Below are positions 57,139-64,000 of a DNA stretch of 64,000 nt, in pieces. The notes under the pieces were generated by a model. That model was not told where the DNA came from, did no database searches, and saw only the letters and a list, made by a program, of their open reading frames with translations. The DNA comes from Gigaspora rosea (taxonomy: Eukaryota > Glomeromycota > Glomeromycetes > Diversisporales > Gigasporaceae). Position numbers and translations under genes: made by a program. The stretch lies in NCBI GenBank assembly GCA_003550325.1, contig QKWP01000123.1:324387-388386 (forward strand), written 5' to 3'. Numbering within the stretch: the first letter of the stretch is position 1; every line of letters starts with the position of its first letter.

Positions 57139-59240
57139 TAACTCCGAAGTTTGTCTATGAAATCGCCTACTGCGCATTAACAAAAAAAATTCCTTGCAAA
57201 ATTTTGGTATCAGTAGCACTCTAACCAAGCGTCTAACCCAAACCCTAACCACTCGAATTATTACTTTAATTCTTTCACTTTATTTGATTGTTTTGATTGT
57301 TTTGATTTTCGCATTACACCTGATTTCAAATTTTGATTGGTTTGTGCCACAAAAAAGTCACATGACTGAAAAATTGGGTGAGATAACATAGCGGGCTTTT
57401 ATAGTGATTGGCCAATTTTCGTAGATCATCTCGTGATTTTATTAGTTGATCGAAGATTAATAAAAATATCGAATCACGAATAAAAAAAATTTAATATATA
57501 GAAAATAATTATATCTATAATCAAGTTAATACAGGCAGAAGTCTTTACCATAAAATCTCGATAATTTAAACCTAAAATTATAATCTTATCACAAACAAAA
57601 CCGAACAAAATCAGAAAAACTCCAATAAACTAAAATTTTATTAAAAAACCAATATATTACAAATTAAAGAAAGAAAAGATACAAAAAATAAAGATACAAA
57701 AAATAAATAATTAAACCTATCCTATAATGCTAATAAATGATAAAAAAAATGCCAAAAATAACTTATAATATTCGTTCTAATATCAAATTAATTAATTCTA
57801 TTTAACAATCGTTACAAGGTTAAAGCATGTACAGTATTTTTCTTTAACTCTTCTTATGAAACTATTATCCTTATAGCGCTTAGCTTCATATTATTAGCCT
57901 ATTTTATAGACAGGTTTCTTTATTAGTTAAGATTACAAAAAATAAGTTTTCACAAACAAAAGACGGCTTAAATTGTTAAGTTTGATTAATTTATTATACC
58001 TATAGGCTAATTTTAAATGTCCAAACATACCTCTCATCTAACCTGAATTACTTCGCGGATTACCAAATTACTTTAACAGTATATAGACCAGAAGGTGCTC
58101 TTTCGCTTTCATTTGGTATTAAGTTTGGCCAATTCGTCTCTGTGGCTGCCAAACCATTTTTGTAACTGCAAAACGTTATGTCACTATGTGAAATATATTG
58201 TATAACATTTTGTGTCGATCATCTAATCAAGTAAAGCCTCTATGTCAGGCGTCCATTGTCCATTAGGGCGTATTAATCTCGTGACTTATGTTACACAATT
58301 CGATAGGCCAGATCAGCAGGGATAACAACGTATACCTAACAATAAGGTAGCTGCGCGATGCTATCACGCGAAACCAGAAATGTAAATTTATGAGTTAACT
58401 CTATTAGATATCATGGACATGGTGCCAAATACATAAAACATCCAAACTAGTGATACAGGAACCTTGGGCCGACCTTGATTAAGGATATTCAATTCTCAGG
58501 TTGAATATATTAACTGAAAAAATTGCATTGAATAAAGATCCGTATCGAATAAATAAATAATTAAATAACTAAATTATCGGTTAATATTAGATATTATTAA
58601 GTTAATTAATCATCGCGCAATGCCAAAAAAAAGAAAATATTATTTGGATCTTGCCATGAAAATCATGTTATAGGACATATGCTTCATAATGTGATTTTCA
58701 AGGCATTATAACCATTTTTTCATTCATATTTCCATGGGAAATTAGGAATTCTGAATAATTAGGGAAATGGATTCTATTCAATCTCTGATTTCTATGTGTA
58801 TATGGAAATCATCGTTCACACTTTTTGAAAAGATGTAAACCAAAAAATATTTCAGCACTGAATATAATTAAAAAAACCTTAGCATCAAAAATTTATCGAA
58901 AAACCCCAAATAACAAAAAAAAACACACATTTATATTTGTCTTATTCCTTCATGCTTTTCTATTGGCCAAAGAAAATATAACAATACATCAGCCTGGATA
59001 AGCCTGTATCACTAATTCAAACTTACTACTCATATATTATTTCGCAAATCAATACTTGCATATAAGATTTACCTAGTTAATTATTATTTTAAAAAAATTA
59101 AAAGATTTGCTGAGCAGTAGCAATTTTTAGAAACATCACAATTTCAAATACTTCTATATTAATAATTGGCTAGATAATATTTGATTGATTCGATTAGCTA
59201 CAATTAATAAGTTTAATAGGTAAGATTTGATTTAATAAGT
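57139..59240. other. Intergenic, small hairpins only
   Basis: No gene. 57295-57395 is an inverted copy of the 51.4 kb fragment. 58655-58707 is a hairpin (TGCCATGAAAATCA and its inverse). GGTAGCTGCGCGATGCTATC at 58349 resembles GGTAGCTGTGCGACACGCTA at 4326, an undefined dispersed repeat. Confidence 0.4.
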
Positions 59241-59334
59241 AGTGGTCATACCCTAAGATATGATAACTAGCTAACCACTAGGTCAGCCTGGATTATCAGG
59301 TTATAAGATTGGTTAACGAATTAATATTTAAGAT

Positions 59335-59455
59335 ATAATACATATATGAGTGATGCCAAGGAAATACAGGGTTTCTATTATATAAAACCTTGCATAATTG
59401 AAGTCTGATTTTCCATTGGCATCATTCATATGATATTTATATCAGATATATTAAT
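59335..59455. mobile_element. Hairpin MITE
   Basis: CATATATGAGTGATGCCAAG is inverted at the right end (complement CATATGAATGATGCCAATGG); ACAGGGTTTCTATTATATAA is a self-complementary centre with CCTTG. Confidence 0.5.
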
Positions 59456-59494
59456 CATGAGATAGATAAGAATAATTTCCAAATAAAAAAACAA

Positions 59495-59635
59495 CTACCG
59501 TAAACTGCCATATAAACAGCCCCCCTACATATCAGACCCCCTCTTATTTTTACTAATGATTTTCTTTTTTTTACTAATTAATTTTTTTGGTGGAATGTAC
59601 CAGACCCGGGCTGTTTATACGGCAGTTTACGGTAG
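59495..59635. mobile_element. MITE with CTACCGTAAACTGCC ends
   Basis: CTACCGTAAACTGCCATATA with AACAGCCC at the left and the exact inverse CTACCGTAAACTGCCGTATA with AACAGCCCGGG at the right. A similar end lies at about 13295-13335. Confidence 0.7.
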
Positions 59636-59671
59636 TTTCATTTAATCAATATGCTAAACAAATGTGAATAT

Positions 59672-59778
59672 TTCTTGCTTCACTGACAATTATTCTGCCA
59701 ATAGCCCATTTAGCTGACATCAGGATTCGCTTGACATGATGTTACTGTTAGTGAAATAATTGTTGGTGAAGTAAGAGG
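59672..59778. mobile_element. 107 bp inverted-repeat MITE
   Basis: TCTTGCTTCACTGACAATTA matches the complement of the right end (TCTTACTTCACCAACAATTA); CTGACATCAGG and CATGATGTTAC form the inner stem. Confidence 0.6.
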
Positions 59779-59994
59779 AAACTGCTAATTACAGTGTGAT
59801 TAAAATTCTCCTTATAAGACCTGAGCAAATGCTCTGAATTGGATTTTATTGTACAAAAAATTAAATGTATAATTTTATTCATAATGTAGACATATTGTTA
59901 TAGAATAGGTTTTTCATTATTAAAAATCTAGAACATTCTAAGAATAGTTTAGCGTAACATAGTTGAGACACAGAATAATATAGAAGGATCTTTT

Positions 59995-60150
59995 ATACCT
60001 TTATACCTTTATACCTTTATACCTTTATACCTTTATACCTTTATACCTTTATACCTTTATACCTTTATACCTTTATACCTTTATACCTTTATACTTTTAT
60101 ACTTTTATACTTTTATACTTTATTACTATATTTTTATACTTTTATACTTT
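59995..60150. repeat. (ACCTTTAT)n / (ACTTTTAT)n microsatellite
   Basis: About 12 perfect 8 bp ACCTTTAT units followed by ACTTTTAT variants. The sharp border between variants suggests expansion from one side. Confidence 0.95.
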
Positions 60151-60754
60151 TACACGAATGTATTCCTAAAAAGATATATAAACCCTAGCTTTCTGACCTT
60201 CTACCCACAAGCTTTTTAGCTTAGACTCAGACTTCCCTTTCTCCTCCCTCCAATACTTAAATAATTGTATCTCTTGAATATTATTATCTAAATTAATAAA
60301 ATATATCTTTGCTAAATAAATAATACTCTTGTTAATTAATAAATATAAACTGAACCGCTCTAGTGAAGTAATATTCCACTTCCACACCGCTTCATATCTT
60401 CTCTGACCCTTACAAGATCCCTGTCGCTGTGTGCTGTGTTGCAAGTACTATATAGAAGGCTATAGTCGCTTGTAACAATATAAAATAATACAAATGCAAA
60501 AGGCAATATGCTTTTGTGGAAGTTTATAACTAATTTTTATAATTTAATAAATAAATTAAAAGTTCAGGTAATCGTTATAAAAAATTACACAACGCGTATT
60601 TTTTTTATAGAGGTTATATCTGGATATAACTATTACTCTCTTATTCAATAGGGTATAAAACCAGTTATTAGATTTTATTAAAGGCTTACTTTCGTGTTAA
60701 TGTTAACAGGGTATGACCACTTAATAGTAGAGATTAAACCACCTAAAATAGCTT

Positions 60755-61625
60755 CCTATATAAGAAAATTGGACTGGATCGGCACGGGTTCGCTGTATAG
60801 GCATGTGCATTTGTGGCATCGGATTTGTATGGGAATGGCCTGAATTGATACGGATTCTGTGGACCGTGTAGGACCGTATGCCCATGCCAATTGGACCGTA
60901 AATGGCTTGGGTTTTGTAGAAGTTTTTTAGTCGAATTGGCACAGGATTTGGCACAGGTAATGAATGTAAATTCACATTCCACTGCGATAATTGGATTAAC
61001 TATTAAAACATAAATTGACATAAGTGTTTGAAGTTAATTTTTTGGTTAACATCACCCCCAGCTGAAGTCTCCCCAACTCCCCGAAAACGAACAGCCAATC
61101 AAAACACTGGATGACACTCACCAGTCATCTGATTTATATCAACCAACGAAATTGGCCCATCTTAGTTCATTTTTATATGTTTGTTTCATATGTTCGTTTC
61201 ATTTTACCCCCCAAGAGTCCTGGAAAAGTGATGTTAACCAAAGAATCAACTTCAAACGGCCTAAGTAATCAATATAGGATGTGCATATGAAGCAAAATTT
61301 TATAAGGAATTTTTTTGTTAAGAAACAGGGAAGCTTTATCAGTGAAATCATGAGATATTGCTCTTTTTTAAAAAAAATTCCTTTACTGAACTTTAACTCT
61401 CACAGAAATGAGCCAACACATATCACAAGCCAACACGTTGTAATGTACACATACGTGTCATCTGACTGTGCCATTTCATATGACGTGCCACTCTTTGCCG
61501 TAATGTCTGTGCCATTGTTACCGAGCCACTCCATAAAACTTTCCTGTACATGCCACAAGATCCGTGCCATTTCGAGAATTCCTGATACCAACCCGTACCA
61601 CAACCTGTACCACTTTTCTTATAGG
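60755..61625. mobile_element. CCTAT-ended, CACGGGT-type MITE, copy 2 (interrupted)
   Basis: Collinear with 31512-32152 from CCTATATAAGAAAATTGG to CCACTTTTCTTATAGG, sharing TTGGACCGTAAATGGC, GGATTAACTATTAAAACATA, CATATGAAGCAAAATTTT and GTGCCATTTCGAG. More decayed than copy 1. The MITE at 61024-61261 interrupts it. Confidence 0.8.
61024..61261. mobile_element. Harbinger-like MITE nested in the CACGGGT-type element
   Basis: Same family as 56887-57138 (TTTGAAGTTAATTTTTTGGT at the left, complement GGCCGTTTGAAGTTGATTCT at the right). TAA flanks it (61021-61023 and 61262-61264). The uninterrupted sibling at about 31792 reads ACATAAGTATTCAATATA, giving the empty site. Confidence 0.85.
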
Positions 61626-61939
61626 CTAACTGTTTGACTGTTTATCTATATTAACTGTTTAATCCAGTTGGCACTAATATATAACTAACATAATTCGGCC
61701 AGAAACTATGGAATAGTCATTTTCGGGATACTAAACCAGTTCAATTTTATTAAATAAAATGATTTAATTCTGGAAATAATATGTTTTGATTTATAATTGA
61801 TTTCAAATCTGGTTAAACCAAGCTAAACAGCTCCAGACAATTCGGTATAACTGAATGGCAAGGAGCTGCCTGATATTTTTTTATACGTTTGATATAAATA
61901 TGGTGGTTAATTCTGATTACAGTAGGAGAATTTGCTAGC

Positions 61940-62013
61940 AAAAAGGCCGGCTCGGTTGACAGCCTGAGCATTTTTTCCCAGCCAAGATTTTATATCGCCC
62001 AAATCACTACTCT
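61940..62013. mobile_element. End fragment of the 14.9 kb-type hAT MITE
   Basis: GCTAGCAAAAAGGCCGGCTC, GGTTGACAGCCTGAGC and the end AAATCACTA correspond to 15355-15439 of the element at 14938. The other end is absent. Confidence 0.5.
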
Positions 62014-63454
62014 GGATGATTCTATACTGTACGTAAATCACTATACCTTTTTTGGATTAGATCTATCTCAAATACAGAAATAGATCACTATCAATCATAC
62101 TGCATCTTTCTTTACTCATAAATTGATTGCCAAAGGTAATAAGGTATAACAGGTATATTTTAAATTTAGAAGTTATACACTGCCACAAGCTTTATAAAAT
62201 CTTAACTACAAGAAAGATTCGCAACACAAATTCAAATCAACATACTAATTCAGACAGATGCATCTGTCTTTGTTTCATTGGGCAGAATCTAGCAATGTAT
62301 GACCAGCCTAACAAATTACGTAAAAGCTAACGAAAAGTACACATGATCAATTTGAACATGTGACTATGCTATTAAACCATATAGCTGCCTGTAAACCAAC
62401 TTCGTATCATGTTCCTGGTATATATAAATTAATTATAGCAAGCGAAAAAAAATAAGGATTTATAGTATAGATTACAACATTCATGCAGACCAAATATATT
62501 CTCGAATTGATTACCATAAGTAGCAAGCACAACAGGTATAGAGGCTCGTGCCAGAATGTAGAAGATGTGCACAGCCTCAAAATAAATTACACAAAAAACG
62601 CTTTTATATGACTTTAAACACAACCCAGTATACTTGTTTATACACGTGATGTTAATGCGCATCAAATGATCGATTTGAAAATATGGCATCCAATAAGATT
62701 CAAGAAATTGTACACACCAACTTGCCTGTTAACCATATGCTTTATACTTCGTACTATGTTCCAGGTATAAGAACCTGCATAATTGCAAAACCGGAAATAT
62801 ACAATTGACAAGAGTGTTATAAATAAAACTTAGCAATTTACACGCTCTTGTGTAAACACACAACCAACTCTTACAAAACGAAGAAGGAAGAAGTTGACCT
62901 CTTAATGATTGTGGCCCAGTAACTGAATCGGCAAGCGAAGTTCCTGAATTCTCTCCCAAGGTCACAACAGTGGAAAATTAAAAATGTCGGTAAGATAATT
63001 TTGCTTATATATAGCACCTAAGATTTCCCTAACTTCAATCTATGACTAGTGCTCCTAATCGGGTCAGGTCAACCCGAAAACCAACCTGACCCGAAACTTT
63101 CGGGTCAGGTTCGGGTTAGAAAAATTGAATGCGAAAAGTTCGGGTTGGGTTCAGGTCGGGTTTGGGTTGGCAATGAACCCGACCCGAACCTGACCCGACC
63201 CGACTCGAAATATTATAGATAACCCAAAGTAGAAATATTATTTTTTTATTCTAGCAAATCATAGATAAATATGTACTTTATTTAAATCTTTAATAAACAT
63301 ATTTGCATTCATGATAGTAGATCTTAAATGAATGCATTTTAACTAATTTAAAATTAATATGACGAATATTGATATAATCTGATCTTTAAACTATAATAAG
63401 CTAAAATTGTATATCTTTAACAAATTATATGCTAATTTATTTGAAGCAAATATA
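62014..63454. other. Intergenic; GACCCGA-rich island
   Basis: 63055-63215 is a dense irregular array of CGGGTCAGGT, GACCCGAA and GGGTTCGGGTTGG words beginning near TAGTGCTCCTAATCGGG, resembling the hAT MITE starts seen elsewhere, but a matching right end is not visible. The rest holds no recognisable gene. Confidence 0.4.
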
Positions 63455-64000
63455 CAGTGGGTTTCATATTATTATGGACACTTTTGGGGGTGCCATCGCT
63501 CAAAATCGGGTAAGAAAACATGGCACGAAATTTATGTCATGTGATCCGCTGATCCCACGGTACAATATACTAAAATTTGGCGCAGTTTCATCAGATTGCG
63601 CCGAAGTTATGCAAGAGAAAGTAGAAAGTACCATTTTCGGGTTTGTACGAAAATCGATTTTTGTAATTTTTTGATTTTTTTATTTAAAAAAAAAATTCAT
63701 AAAAAATCAATTTTTTGCCCAAATCGGTTCAAATTTCGCACAAATGTAGCGTGGTACCCAGGTCACGTTAAACAATATAAAAAAAATTATATTTGTATGA
63801 CGGATCGGCATAAAAAAAACAAATGTGCATCTTAATTTTTTTTTTCCCACGAAAAATGGGCGTGAAAAAAGATTTAACCGAAAGTCAGCGAGGAGCCATA
63901 ATTTATGGACATCAACGAGGTGATTCACTTCGTACAATTGCAGCCGCGGCTGGTTGTGGTAAAAGTTCTGTGGGAAACGTCATAAAGCAGTACAGGGAGT
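63455..64000 (+). mobile_element. Tc1-like transposon, left part (runs off the window)
   Basis: Starts at CAGTGGGTTTCATATTATTA, with TGGACACTTTTGGGGGTG following and TA outside (63453-63454), typical of Tc1 left termini. A ~400 bp leader with a GC content above its surroundings precedes the transposase start. The right terminus lies beyond the window. Confidence 0.88.
63856..64000 (+). CDS. Tc1-like transposase, N-terminus (partial)
   Basis: ATG at 63856 opens MGVKKDLTESQRGAIIYGHQ, then RGDSLRTIAAAAGCGKSSVG and NVIKQYRE, uninterrupted to the window end (48 codons). This is the first helix-turn-helix (homeodomain-like/paired) of a Tc1/mariner transposase that binds the terminal repeats. The catalytic DDE domain lies outside the window. 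Codons are less AT-skewed than those of the Sel1 gene, and no lesions are seen, so it could belong to a young copy. Confidence 0.85.
   Translation, partial: MGVKKDLTESQRGAIIYGHQRGDSLRTIAAAAGCGKSSVGNVIKQYRE

Larger units (their letters stand above)
59241..60721. mobile_element. Possible 1.48 kb composite element
   Basis: AGTGGTCATACCCT at 59241 is perfectly inverted at 60708-60721. Flanks TAATAAGT and TAATAGTA are similar but not identical. Inside lie three smaller inverted repeats and a microsatellite. On the minus strand 60166-60444 is open for 92 codons (VWKWNITSLERFSLYLLINK), with no recognised domain. The pairing of the two ends is suggestive only. Confidence 0.4.

Noticed and set aside
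58290-58380. Possible structured RNA near GGGATAACAACG
   Set aside because: A brief resemblance to rRNA words, but no extended match and no tRNA-like B box; treated as a dispersed repeat fragment.
63596-63937. Frames before the Tc1 transposase start
   Set aside because: They fall in the element's leader, overlap on both strands and show no transposase motif; the homologous frame starts at 63856.

Overview
The window looks like a piece of a transposon-crowded, strongly AT-rich fungal nuclear genome, most likely an arbuscular mycorrhizal fungus (Glomeromycotina, Rhizophagus/Gigaspora-like). That identification is an inference. It rests on a 12-repeat Sel1 protein with the word GIGVEKDEHKAF, a secreted S1 peptidase with a chymotrypsin-like triad, remnants of UDP-glycosyltransferase and O-methyltransferase genes, GT-AG introns of about 54-69 bp, and several hAT lineages beside a Ty3 chromovirus and a Tc1 element. 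No rRNA, tRNA or CRISPR was found.

Only two loci look like host genes that may still work: the Sel1-repeat gene (26568-28160, minus), and the secreted serine protease (33132-34399, minus), which has one frame break. The other host-like loci are broken: a UDP-glycosyltransferase 5' piece (3999-4302, plus), an O-methyltransferase (13624-14380, plus) and a second Sel1 locus (28345-28890, plus) that diverges from the intact one and is split by a MITE.

Layout. 0-7.4 kb: MITEs, a dead hAT transposase and a 45-46 bp minisatellite. 8.0-12.0 kb: two further dead hAT transposases, plus-strand with introns and minus-strand with a BED-like finger, the latter interrupted by a pogo-like MITE. 13.4-17.6 kb: the O-methyltransferase remnant and a run of hAT- and Mutator-like non-autonomous elements. 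21.2-25.0 kb: stacked fold-back elements, including a 592 bp inverted repeat with a perfect 8 bp target duplication and a four-unit nested palindrome. 26.5-34.4 kb: the Sel1 and protease genes. 34.6-40.2 kb: a complete but mutated Ty3 chromovirus on the minus strand, with 457 bp LTRs and a 5 bp target duplication. 41.3-42.5 kb: a ~46 bp minisatellite carrying two MITEs. 44.1-49.0 kb: a bracketed satellite locus with an apparent higher-order repeat and an N gap. 49-63 kb: more MITEs and segmental duplications. 63.45 kb to the end: the left part of a Tc1-like transposon with an intact transposase start.

Main points. The chromovirus appears to use Tf1-type self-priming: 11 nt downstream of its LTR are complementary to the predicted 5' end of its own transcript, placed about 35 nt after a TATA box. 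Its 3' LTR carries the same promoter about 290 bp upstream of the protease start codon, in the same direction. Many nonsense codons in dead genes are TAA/TAG where glutamine or tryptophan would be expected, which fits C-to-T decay at CpA. Several hAT-type MITEs share ends like TAGTGAT but have interiors built from different short self-complementary words.
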